Source: Gammaproteobacteria bacterium | Lineage (GTDB): Bacteria > Pseudomonadota > Gammaproteobacteria > Pseudomonadales > JAHEGP01 | DNA length: 37,995 nt | Assembly (NCBI GenBank): GCA_030618705.1 | Contig: JAUXCW010000004.1 | Span: 1-37,995 of the forward strand | Direction of reading: 5' to 3' | Shown: positions 29,767-37,995 of the stretch, in pieces | Position numbering within the stretch: the first letter of the stretch is position 1 | How the letters are laid out: each line of letters starts with the position of its first letter | Notes under the pieces: generated by a model | Seen by the model: the letters and a program-made list of their open reading frames with translations, nothing else | Databases searched by the model: none | Told to the model about the DNA's origin: nothing | Program-made: the position numbers and the translations under genes

Positions 29767-30066
29767 ATGTACTACGCCATCATCAGCGAGGATATCGCCA
29801 ATAGCCTCGGCAAACGCCGCGAGGCTCGCCCCCGGCACCTGGAAAGGCTTCGGCAATTGACTGCCGAGGGGCGCCTGCTGCTGGCCGGCCCCCACCCCGC
29901 CATCGACTGTGAGGACCCGGGAGAAGCGGGTTTTAGCGGTAGCCTGGTGGTCGCCGAGTTCGAAAGCCTGCAGGCGGCAGAGCAATGGGCCGATGCCGAC
30001 CCCTATGTCGAGGCGGGAGTTTACCGCTCGGTACAGGTAAAGCCCTTCAAGAAGGTGCTGCCATAG
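29767..30066 (+). CDS. yciI: YciI family protein
   Basis: [70 protein letters not shown] may begin at 29752. Confidence 0.93.
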   Translation: MYYAIISEDIANSLGKRREARPRHLERLRQLTAEGRLLLAGPHPAIDCEDPGEAGFSGSLVVAEFESLQAAEQWADADPYVEAGVYRSVQVKPFKKVLP

Positions 30067-30194
30067 GCAAATGCAGGCCGCGCCGGGTATTTTTTTAGCT
30101 TTCTCATTAATTCTTTTCGATAAGCAATTGATTCTTCTTGATATATACAATACTTTTTACTATATAAGTGAAGTGTGATGATCGGGGTACCACT

Positions 30195-30869
30195 GTGAGA
30201 AATTTTACGCGTTGCGGGGTCTGGCTGCTGTTATGCATGCTCAGCTGGCCCGCTACAGCCCAGCAAACTCGCTGGATAACAGATGAACTGCCGCTGGATC
30301 TACGCTCCGGCAACAGCAATCGCTACCGCGTCATCAAGATGCTGCCTCCGGGCACCCGCGTCACCGTGCTGAAAGATGACAGAAAAGCCGGCTTTATCCA
30401 GATCAAGACCCCGAGCGGCACCCGGGGATGGGTCAACAACAGCTACCTGATGGACGAGCCCTCGGCCCGCCAGCAGCTGGCAGAGGCCAAGGTGCTGATC
30501 GCCAACCTCACCAACGAGAGCCAGCCCATACGCCAGCAGCTGGCCCAACTACAGCAAAAAAACGCCGTGCTGAGCCGGCAACTCGAAGAGGCGACCGGCA
30601 GTCGCAACCAGTTTGAAAAGGAGCTCGTCAGCGTGACAGAGATCTCCTCCAATGCCATCAACCTCGATCGCAATAACAAGACCCTGATGGAATCCAACCA
30701 ACTGCTGCAGCACGAGATCGATGTCCTGAAGGGTGAAAATGATCGCCTGGAGGACGGCTCGGACCGAGAGTGGTTTCTGAACGGCGTGCTGGCGGTGGGC
30801 TTCGGCGTGCTGCTGGCAATGGTCATCCCCCGGGTAGCACCCAGACGCAAACACACTGAATGGCGATAA
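30195..30869 (+). CDS. SH3 domain-containing protein (TIGR04211-type), signal peptide plus C-terminal TM
   Basis: Signal peptide, WITDELPLDLRSGNSNRYRVIKMLPPGTRVTVL SH3 repeat, coiled coil, C-terminal TM followed by PRRKHTEWR-like basic tail. GTG start proposed; ORF opens at 30168. Confidence 0.85.
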   Translation: MRNFTRCGVWLLLCMLSWPATAQQTRWITDELPLDLRSGNSNRYRVIKMLPPGTRVTVLKDDRKAGFIQIKTPSGTRGWVNNSYLMDEPSARQQLAEAKVLIANLTNESQPIRQQLAQLQQKNAVLSRQLEEATGSRNQFEKELVSVTEISSNAINLDRNNKTLMESNQLLQHEIDVLKGENDRLEDGSDREWFLNGVLAVGFGVLLAMVIPRVAPRRKHTEWR

Positions 30870-30873
30870 ACCT

Positions 30874-31446
30874 ATGAACTTTAAAAAACTCTGCCTGGCC
30901 CTGCTGGCCACGATCACCCTCTCGTTCAATCACGGCGCACTGGCGCAGAACCCGGTCGTGGTACTGGAGACCACCCTGGGCGATGTCACCCTGGAGCTAT
31001 TCCCGGAACAGGCGCCCATCACCGTGAAGAACTTTCTCGCCTACGTCGACAGCGGCTTTTACGTGGGCACGATCTTCCACCGGGCCATTCCCCGCTTTAT
31101 GGTGCAGGGCGGTGGTTTCAATGACAAGATGCAAGCCAAGGCCACCCTGGACCCGATAGTCAACGAGGCGAAAAACCGCTTGCACAACGAGCGCGGCACC
31201 ATTGCCATGGCCCGCACCAGCAACCCGGATAGCGCCTCTTCGCAATTCTTTATCAATCTTAAAATGAACATGTCCCTGGACTGGTCACCGCGCAATCCCG
31301 GCTACACCGTATTCGGCAAGGTCATCGACGGCATGGATGTGGTCGACGCCATGGTGCTGGAACCCACGGGCCGGGTAGATATGCACGATGACGTACCCCT
31401 CGAGCCAATCGTTATTCTCAAGGCCGCCCGGCAGACCGGAAAGTAA
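30874..31446 (+). CDS. Peptidylprolyl isomerase, cyclophilin type, exported
   Basis: Signal peptide; VVLETTLGDVTLELFPEQAPITVKNFLAYVDSGFY, FHRAIPRFMVQGGGF, SASSQFFINL. Confidence 0.94.
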   Translation: MNFKKLCLALLATITLSFNHGALAQNPVVVLETTLGDVTLELFPEQAPITVKNFLAYVDSGFYVGTIFHRAIPRFMVQGGGFNDKMQAKATLDPIVNEAKNRLHNERGTIAMARTSNPDSASSQFFINLKMNMSLDWSPRNPGYTVFGKVIDGMDVVDAMVLEPTGRVDMHDDVPLEPIVILKAARQTGK

Positions 31447-32213
31447 TGACCGACCTGAGCATCAACCTGAATAAAATTGCGCTGATTCGCAATTCGAGAG
31501 ATACCGAATACCCCTCTGTCACCGATCACGCAAAAAAATGCATCGATGCCGGCGCTGACGGCATCACCGTCCACCCCCGCCCGGACCAACGTCATATCCG
31601 CGTGCAGGACTGTTTCGACCTGGCCGGGATGCTGACGGTGGAATTCAATATCGAGGGCAATCCCTTCGCTCCGGCAACGCCCACCAATCGCTCCGGCGTC
31701 TGCGACTACCCGGGTTTTATGGATATCGTGAAGGATATCAGGCCGGCCCAGTGCACCCTGGTGCCGGATGCGAATGCGCAGCTTACCTCGGACCATGGTT
31801 TCGACCTGCGCAAGGACGGCGAGCGCCTGGCGCCGCTTATCGAGCAATTAAAATCCAGGAGCATCCGGGTCAGCCTGTTTATGGATCCCGACGAGGAGCA
31901 AATTCGCCTGGCCCGGCAAGTGGGCGCCGACCGTATCGAGCTGTACACCGGCCCCTATGCCGATGCCTTTCTCGCAAGGAAAAACGCACACGAGGTATTG
32001 GATCATTTCCGCCGGGCCGCCCTGGTAGCCGCTGACGTCGGCCTCGGGGTCAACGCCGGCCACGATCTCAACCTGCACAACCTGCCGCTATTTACGGAGG
32101 CCGTTCCCGGCCTGCTCGAAGTGAGTATCGGCCACGCGTTTACCGTCGATTGTATCGAGCGAGGCCTGCGAGAAACCGTCAAAGCCTATCAACGTTGCCT
32201 CGGCAAGCACTGA
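31446..32213 (+). CDS. pdxJ: Pyridoxine 5'-phosphate synthase
   Basis: LSINLNKIALIRNSRDTEYPSV, ADGITVHPRPDQRHIR, GLGVNAGHDLNLHNLPLF. Confidence 0.95.
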   Translation: MTDLSINLNKIALIRNSRDTEYPSVTDHAKKCIDAGADGITVHPRPDQRHIRVQDCFDLAGMLTVEFNIEGNPFAPATPTNRSGVCDYPGFMDIVKDIRPAQCTLVPDANAQLTSDHGFDLRKDGERLAPLIEQLKSRSIRVSLFMDPDEEQIRLARQVGADRIELYTGPYADAFLARKNAHEVLDHFRRAALVAADVGLGVNAGHDLNLHNLPLFTEAVPGLLEVSIGHAFTVDCIERGLRETVKAYQRCLGKH

Positions 32214-32229
32214 CGTCTCTTTTGCTTCA

Positions 32230-32249
32230 CGGTCGAACTCATTCGACCG
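32230..32249. terminator. Stem-loop between convergent pdxJ and ppdK
   Basis: CGGTCGAA-CTCA-TTCGACCG, perfect 8-bp stem and tetraloop; no strong U-tract, so terminator function is tentative. Confidence 0.55.
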
Positions 32250-32273
32250 GCGTCCCGGACCGGCCATATCCAT

Positions 32274-35078
32274 TCAGCCCCGCAACGACCTTTCAGCATC
32301 AAAATCGTGCTCCAGCAATTTGGCCTGGGCCACCGCCAACCGGGCGATGGGCACCCGGGGACCGGAGCAGGATACGTAATTCAAACCGATGTGATGGCAG
32401 AAGCGGATCGAGGCGGGGTGTCCGCCCTGCTCGCCGCAAATGCCGACCTTGAGGCCGGGTTTGCTCGCGCGCCCCCAGCTCACGGCGATCTTCATCAACT
32501 CGCCGACGCCCTCCACATCGAGCACCTCAAAGGGGTTGTCACGTAGAATTCCAGTCTCGTTATAGAACGGCAGAAACTTGCTTTCAGCATCCTCTCGGGA
32601 AAAAGAGAAGGTCGCCTGGGTCAGGTCATTGGTGCCGAAGGAAAAGAAGTCGGCCACCTCAGCCAATTGCCGGGCGCGCACGCAGGCGCGAACCACCTCG
32701 ATCATGGTGCCGAATTTAAAATCCAGTTTCACACCATGGGCCTTTTCTACCTCCTCCCGCACATTGGCCGCAGAAGCTTTCACCCGCTCGAGTTCTCGCT
32801 CGGTACAGACCTGGGGCACCATGATCTCCGGGTGCATTTCCAGGCCCTCTTTCTGGCATTCGGCCACGGCCTCGAGAATGGCCCGCATCTGCATGGCATA
32901 GATCTCGGCATAAGTGAGCCCCAGGCGCACGCCCCGATGACCCAGCATGGGGTTGACCTCGAACAACTCGCGCACCTTGAGCAGCATCAAACCCTTCTTG
33001 GCTATCGCCTGCTCGATCAACTCGGCGCCCTCGGCATTGAAAGGCAACGCAAGACTCTGGCCTGGCGCCTCCCCCGGTCGCAGCATATGCATGGCGGCCA
33101 TCAAGTCACCCACCCCTTGCACACTCCTGCGCAACTGTTTCAGGTGGTCCAGCTCTTCTTCGAGCTGCCGCTCGGAGGGCAGAAATTCGTGGATCGGGGG
33201 ATCCAGCAGGCGAATGGTTACCGGATGCGGCGTCATCGCCTGGAACAAGCCCTTGAAATCACTGCGTTGGATCGGCAGCAGCTTTTCCAACGCGGCTTTG
33301 CGTTCATCTTCAGTGCTGGCGAGAATCATATCCACCACCAGGGGCAGGCGATCCGGCGCATTGAACATACGCTCGGTGCGACAAAGCCCGATCCCCATGG
33401 CACCGTAGCCTGCGGCCCGAATTGCGGCATCGGGGGTATCGGCATTGGTCAGGACCTTTAAATCGGCGATTTCGTCCGCCCACGCCAGCAACTTCTGCAG
33501 CTCGTTGGAAAAATCCGGCGGCACCATGGGAATCTCACCAAGATAGACATTGCCGCTGCCGCCATCGATGGTAATGGTATCCCCTTCATGCAACACCAGT
33601 CCGCCGATGCGCGCCTGGCGAATCTGGGTATCGACCCGCAGCTCATCGGCCCCCGCCACACAGGGCTTGCCCATGCCCCGCGCCACCACGGCGGCATGGG
33701 ATGTTTTACCGCCCCGGCTGGTGAGAATACCCTGGGAGGCAAAGAAACCGTGAATATCCTCAGGTTTGGTCTCCTCCCGCACCAGGATAATCTTTTCCCC
33801 GGAGCGGCCCTGTAGTTCGGCACGATCGGCATCGAACACGATCTTACCTGACGCAGCCCCGGGAGAAGCCGACAGGCCCTGGACGATGGATTTGGCGTAG
33901 TGGGAAGTGTCCAGCCTCGGGTGCAGCAATTGATTGAGATGTTCGGGGTCGATCCGCAACAGGGCTCGCTCACGATCGATCAAACCCTCGCCTACCATCT
34001 CAACCGAGGTGCGCACCATGGCTACCGCATTCATCTTACCGTTGCGGGTCTGCAGGCAGTAGAGCACACCTTTTTCGATAGTATATTCGTAATCCTGCAC
34101 CTCACAGTAGTGGGATTCCAGCTTATCCCTCAACTCCTGTAATTGCGCATACATCTGCGGCATTTCCTCTGCCATTGCCTGCACCGGTTTGGGTGTCCGT
34201 ATTCCCGCCACCACGTCCTCGCCCTGGGCGTTGACCAGGTACTCGCCGAACATGTGGTTTTCCCCGGTGCCGGGATCGCGGGTAAAACCCACGCCGGTGG
34301 CACAGTCGTCACCCATATTGCCGAACACCATGGTCTCCACATTGACCGCTGTGCCGTTAGCCATGTCCGGGGTGATATTGAACTCGCGGCGATAGTCCAC
34401 CGCGCGCTTACCCATCCATGAGTCGAAAATAACCTTGACCGCGAGTTCCAGTTGCTCGAACACATCCTCGGGGAAGGGTCGGCCGGTTTCGTCCTGAACC
34501 ACCTGCAGATACTGCCGGATTATCTCTTCGAGGTGCGTCGTGGACAAACCCACATCCGCGACGATTCCCTCACGGCGTTTCAGGGCCTCAAAGGGGGCTT
34601 CAAATTTTTCTTCGGACACACCGAGCGCCACCTTACCGAACAGCTGGATAAAACGCCGATAGGCATCGAAGGCAAAACGGGGGTTATCAGTTTGTTTAAT
34701 CAGGCCCTGCAGCGTCGAAGCATTGAGGCCCAGGTTGAGGATGGTATCCATCATGCCGGGCATGGACATCGCCGAGCCCGAACGCACGGAAACCAGCAGG
34801 GGATTTTCCGGCACGCCAAAACCCTTTCCGGTGGACTGCTCCAGCTCGCTGATCTGCTGTCGCACCTGCTCCATCAAGCCCGCCGGCAAACTGCGATCAG
34901 GAGATTCCAGGTAGGCGAGGCACGCCTCGATAGTGATGACAAAGCCCGGGGGAACATTGAGGCCGATCTGTGTCATTTCACAAAGATTGGCCCCCTTGCC
35001 ACCGAGCAGCTTTTTGTTTTTACCGTCACCCTCCCGAAAGGAGAAAACGTATTGACTTGTTGCGCTGCCGTCGACCAT
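32274..35078 (-). CDS. ppdK: Pyruvate, phosphate dikinase
   Basis: GGKGANLCEMTQIGLNVPPGFVITIEAC, GMMDTILNLGLN, TSRGGKTSHAAVVARGMGKPCVAG and a C-terminal CGEQGGHPASI motif. Confidence 0.96.
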   Translation of the reverse strand: MVDGSATSQYVFSFREGDGKNKKLLGGKGANLCEMTQIGLNVPPGFVITIEACLAYLESPDRSLPAGLMEQVRQQISELEQSTGKGFGVPENPLLVSVRSGSAMSMPGMMDTILNLGLNASTLQGLIKQTDNPRFAFDAYRRFIQLFGKVALGVSEEKFEAPFEALKRREGIVADVGLSTTHLEEIIRQYLQVVQDETGRPFPEDVFEQLELAVKVIFDSWMGKRAVDYRREFNITPDMANGTAVNVETMVFGNMGDDCATGVGFTRDPGTGENHMFGEYLVNAQGEDVVAGIRTPKPVQAMAEEMPQMYAQLQELRDKLESHYCEVQDYEYTIEKGVLYCLQTRNGKMNAVAMVRTSVEMVGEGLIDRERALLRIDPEHLNQLLHPRLDTSHYAKSIVQGLSASPGAASGKIVFDADRAELQGRSGEKIILVREETKPEDIHGFFASQGILTSRGGKTSHAAVVARGMGKPCVAGADELRVDTQIRQARIGGLVLHEGDTITIDGGSGNVYLGEIPMVPPDFSNELQKLLAWADEIADLKVLTNADTPDAAIRAAGYGAMGIGLCRTERMFNAPDRLPLVVDMILASTEDERKAALEKLLPIQRSDFKGLFQAMTPHPVTIRLLDPPIHEFLPSERQLEEELDHLKQLRRSVQGVGDLMAAMHMLRPGEAPGQSLALPFNAEGAELIEQAIAKKGLMLLKVRELFEVNPMLGHRGVRLGLTYAEIYAMQMRAILEAVAECQKEGLEMHPEIMVPQVCTERELERVKASAANVREEVEKAHGVKLDFKFGTMIEVVRACVRARQLAEVADFFSFGTNDLTQATFSFSREDAESKFLPFYNETGILRDNPFEVLDVEGVGELMKIAVSWGRASKPGLKVGICGEQGGHPASIRFCHHIGLNYVSCSGPRVPIARLAVAQAKLLEHDFDAERSLRG

Positions 35079-35125
35079 GGATGCTCTCCGTATCTGTTAT
35101 ACGTTGTCCTGTATTACTCCCGGGT

Positions 35126-35476
35126 TCAGTGAGCCGGTGCCGCTTCTGCCTCGGTTTCCAATGTGGCCCGCACCTCTTCGTAGCCACCCATATTCTCTAC
35201 ATTGCTATAGCCCAATTCCCGCAAGGTCTCCCGGGCAATCCCGGAGCGACGCCCGGACCTGCAGTAGAGACGTATCGGGGTGTTTTTATCAGTGGTCAGC
35301 TCGCTGATTCGCAGCGCAATATCCTCGTGGGGAATATTGGGGTGGCCCTCGATATGACCGGCGTCGTATTCCTCCACCGACCGCACATCGATCCAGATGA
35401 CATCGTCATCGGCGGCGGCGTTTACCGGCAGGGACAGCAGGATGAAAGCCATGGAGATCAAACGAATAAATAGCAT
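35126..35476 (-). CDS. Exported rhodanese-like domain protein
   Basis: Signal peptide, VIWIDVRSVEEYDAGHIEGHPNIPHEDI and active-site loop YCRSGRRSG. Confidence 0.92.
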   Translation of the reverse strand: MLFIRLISMAFILLSLPVNAAADDDVIWIDVRSVEEYDAGHIEGHPNIPHEDIALRISELTTDKNTPIRLYCRSGRRSGIARETLRELGYSNVENMGGYEEVRATLETEAEAAPAH

Positions 35477-35529
35477 GGTATGCCCTCTTGTGATTCAAGC
35501 GTATCAATCGACCTGTTTCAGCCGAGCCA

Positions 35530-35682
35530 TTACCGCTGGGGCAGTTTAGCCGGCAAGTCCTCCACCATTGCCACGATGGCAATCGCCTCGAGCATGTCAT
35601 CGAAGACTAACACAGGCATATCGTCCCAGCGACCGGCCTGGGACAAGCTTACCAGTTCGCGGCCGATATCACCCCAGTGGTT
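35530..35682 (-). pseudogene. C-terminal remnant of an LLM-class flavin-dependent oxidoreductase
   Basis: Minus-strand frame ending TAA at 35530-35532: NHWGDIGRELVSLSQAGRWDDMPVLVFDDMLEAIAIVAMVEDLPAKLPQR*. In-frame stop at 35686-35688; no start or FMN-binding barrel upstream. Confidence 0.7.
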
Positions 35683-35747
35683 TACTTATGGCACCTGCCA
35701 CACATTCTTGATAGGCTTTAGCGGGTCTTCGGGAATGGAATAGAACC

Positions 35748-36272
35748 ATGCAGCAAATCGTATTCACCTTTGTCGGCGATGACAAACCAGGGCTGGTCGA
35801 GCGCCTGTCCGAGCTGGTATCGGACAGCGGCGGCAACTGGCTCGAGAGCCGCTTGTCCCAGATGGCGGGCAAGTTCGCCGGCATCGTCAGTGTGGAGGTC
35901 GCGGAAAAAAACGCCGGCGCCCTCCTCGAGGCACTTGCAAGCCTGGCCGATCATGGCCTCTCTGTGGTGGCGGAGCGGAGCGCCCGGGATCAAACCGCAA
36001 TGGTAGCCCGCGGTGAGCTCACGGTACTGGGCAATGACCGGCCGGGAATCGTTCACGAAATATCCGCCGCGCTGGCCGGCATGCAAATCAATATTCAGGA
36101 ACTATCCAGCGAGGTACAGAGCGCGCCCATGGCCGGCATCCCGCTGTTTTCAGCGACGATAAACATCGATCTACCGCCAGACGCGGACTTGTCCGGGCTG
36201 CAGGACAAGCTCGACGAAGCCGCCAATCACCTGGATATCGATATCAGCCTGCAACTCAATCCCGGGGTTTAA
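35748..36272 (+). CDS. ACT domain protein, GcvR-like
   Basis: VFTFVGDDKPGLVERLSELVSDSGGNWLESRLSQMAGKFAGIV and a second ACT domain (LTVLGNDRPGIVHEISAALAGMQINIQELSSEVQSAPMAG). Confidence 0.9.
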   Translation: MQQIVFTFVGDDKPGLVERLSELVSDSGGNWLESRLSQMAGKFAGIVSVEVAEKNAGALLEALASLADHGLSVVAERSARDQTAMVARGELTVLGNDRPGIVHEISAALAGMQINIQELSSEVQSAPMAGIPLFSATINIDLPPDADLSGLQDKLDEAANHLDIDISLQLNPGV

Positions 36273-36459
36273 ACAAGGCGCGGATAAACAGGGCCAGCAC
36301 CGCCGCCAGCATTGCCAGCCCGACAAGGGACACGCTCATCAGCAGAATTTCCAGCAGGACCGCCGGCTCCACATCAAATTGATAGACCGCCGACCAGGCA
36401 AAGGTCGCGCAGGCCACCAGTGCCAGGAAGATTGTTCGCCAGTGTCGCCGTCGAGCCAT
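36256..36459 (-). CDS. Small two-TM hypothetical membrane protein
   Basis: MARRRHWRTIFLALVACATFAWSAVYQFDVEPAVLLEILLMSVSLVGLAMLAAVLALFIRALFKPRD; two hydrophobic helices; convergent overlap with the ACT gene. Confidence 0.65.
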   Translation of the reverse strand: MARRRHWRTIFLALVACATFAWSAVYQFDVEPAVLLEILLMSVSLVGLAMLAAVLALFIRALFKPRD

Positions 36460-36691
36460 AGACTGATTTCGAAGAGAATTCGGATGCGCTATTCTAATCC
36501 CTGCGCCGGTTCGGAGTAAAATAGCAATCTGGATGTAGCTCGTGTCCGGCTGCTGAACTTGTCTCGCCAAAAGTGAATTCACGATAGTTCGGACTTTTCG
36601 TCAGCAAACTCGTGCCACCGGCCCTCCCCTGAACCAGCCATCGCCCTGCTGTCTGAATGGCGTCAATTAACCCAAGCCGTATATGACTTGA

Positions 36692-36736
36692 ATTATACGG
36701 AGTTTATATATAGGCTCCGTATAATAGGCTGCGGAG
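36692..36736. promoter_or_regulatory. Palindromic promoter/operator upstream of the nucleotidyltransferase
   Basis: ATTATACGGAG (36692-36702) - 12 nt - CTCCGTATAAT (36715-36725), perfect 11-bp arms; the right arm contains TATAAT and a third half-site CGGAG (36732-36736) overlaps the putative Shine-Dalgarno. Confidence 0.65.
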
Positions 36737-36745
36737 TTTCAGGTT

Positions 36746-37783
36746 TTGAAAAGACACCCACAAACCACGCAATTGTTATACGCTGAATTGCTACAACAGG
36801 GCGCTGTCGCCCTGCCAAATCAGCGCGGTATTTCCTTTGTAACCAAGACTGTCGGTGGTCACCGCTACTGGTATATGGAGCTGGTTGTTGGAAGCACCAA
36901 ACGGCAGTTCTCACTGGGGCGCGACACCGAGGCGTTACGCACACAAATCGTTCGACAAAAAGCTCTGTTTACGGAGGCCACTCCGGACTTGAAGCAGAGA
37001 GAAAAACTAGTCGCCATGCTGGTAAGTGGTGGCGCTTTCGCTCCGGATGTATCCTCCGGCCGAGTGCTCGAGGTGCTGGCCCAGTCCGGCGCTTTTCTAT
37101 CCGGCGGTGTGCTGGTGGGCTCCCATGCATTCAACACCTACGGCAACATGTTAGGTGTAAACTGGAGTTCTGCCGCGATGCAAACCCAGGACATGGACCT
37201 TGCCAGCCATCGCCAGATTGACGTTGCGATGCGCCCGGACGCTCCTGATGTGAAATCCGTCTTGCTGGATTCCGGGATGGGTTTTTTCGAGGTTCCCGCT
37301 CTCGACCGTAAATCTCCATCGACCAGCTTCAAAATCCGTGCGCGGGCGTTTCAAGTCGACCTCCTCACTCCGTCACACGGAGCGAGGAGGGACACACCGG
37401 TGTATCTGCCACACTTCAACAGCTATGCGCACCCGATGCGTTTCCTGGAGTACTTGCTGGAGGATTGCCAGTTCGCGGCAATACCCTTCCGTAGCGGCAT
37501 ATTCGTTAATGTCCCTAGTCCGGCACGCTTTGCCCTGCACAAGCTGGTTGTTTCCCAACGCCGCCCGGTGGCCCAGCAAACCAAAGCCAGAAAAGATATT
37601 CAGCAAGCGGCGGAATTGTTGAACGTTCTTCTGGAAGACCGCCCCGGCGACATCTGGATTGCGCTGGAAGCAGCAACCGCCATGCAGAAAGGATTCCAAT
37701 CTCAACTCGCGAAAGGGATCAAGCACTTACCGGTTGATATCAAGAATGTTGTGCGTTCACATTTTATTTCTCCGGGCAACTGA
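36746..37783 (+). CDS. Nucleotidyltransferase-fold protein, GSU2403 family (NTP_transf_8-like)
   Basis: LSGGVLVGSHAFNTYGNMLGV...TQDMDLA (NTase GSxAF...DxD pattern), FQVDLLTP, then a helical C-terminal domain (FALHKLVVSQRR). TTG start after GCGGAG. Confidence 0.75.
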   Translation: MKRHPQTTQLLYAELLQQGAVALPNQRGISFVTKTVGGHRYWYMELVVGSTKRQFSLGRDTEALRTQIVRQKALFTEATPDLKQREKLVAMLVSGGAFAPDVSSGRVLEVLAQSGAFLSGGVLVGSHAFNTYGNMLGVNWSSAAMQTQDMDLASHRQIDVAMRPDAPDVKSVLLDSGMGFFEVPALDRKSPSTSFKIRARAFQVDLLTPSHGARRDTPVYLPHFNSYAHPMRFLEYLLEDCQFAAIPFRSGIFVNVPSPARFALHKLVVSQRRPVAQQTKARKDIQQAAELLNVLLEDRPGDIWIALEAATAMQKGFQSQLAKGIKHLPVDIKNVVRSHFISPGN

Positions 37784-37860
37784 AATCCTTTTTTTCGGCT
37801 CGATCTGATAGGCGGTAGAGATACCCTCAACATAGCTGGCGCCAGCCATATAACACTGCA

Positions 37861-37995
37861 CCGAATAGCACTGACTTAAGCGATATTGACGGAGGGGCCG
37901 GGGCTTCCAGGGCAGGACCGTGCGCCGGTTGGACCCGGCGCCCGAGCCTACATGGACGTATTCACGGCGAGTCCTGGGCTGGGAGCCCCGGTTCC
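37861..37995 (-). repeat. Dispersed repeat, copy 2 (truncated by the window end)
   Basis: End motif CCGAATAGCACTGACTTAAGC (37861-37881) abuts a core whose reverse complement matches 9776-9890. Confidence 0.85.

Noticed and set aside
35480-35743. 87-aa plus-strand ORF upstream of the ACT gene
   Set aside because: The opposite strand over this interval reads as an LLM oxidoreductase C-terminus, which explains the conservation better.

Overview
The window is a gene-dense, GC-rich gammaproteobacterial chromosome segment. The synteny gyrA-serC-pheA-tyrA-aroA-cmk-rpsA-ihfB-lapA-lapB plus mtaD-(ubiG)-gph/mupP-yciK is Pseudomonas/Cellvibrionales-like; the taxonomy is inferred. Most of it is conserved core: DeaD helicase, YaiI/DUF188, ABC-F ATPase, DUF2288, a KorAB 2-oxoacid:acceptor oxidoreductase with a ferritin-like protein, LapAB, IHF-beta, S1, aromatic amino acid genes, GyrA, RluB, ScpAB, YciO-like, PHP phosphoesterase, YciB, YciI, an SH3 protein, cyclophilin, PdxJ, PPDK, rhodanese and an ACT protein. 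I found no complete new multigene system. The signals most worth a second look are: (1) a 20-codon ORF exactly where ubiG is expected, which reads like a UbiG start joined to a UbiG C-terminus (...DVNYLAHLSRPA*), i.e. a probable in-frame deletion scar; (2) an orphan BrxR/CapW-like WYL regulator with a divergent small ORF and a compound palindromic operator; (3) two inverted copies of an approximately 115-nt dispersed repeat with a shared 21-nt end motif, each just downstream of an accessory gene; (4) a GSU2403-type nucleotidyltransferase preceded by an 11-bp-arm palindrome; (5) an unannotated C-terminal remnant of an LLM flavin oxidoreductase; (6) REP-like repeats that supply the last codons of a GIY-YIG gene.
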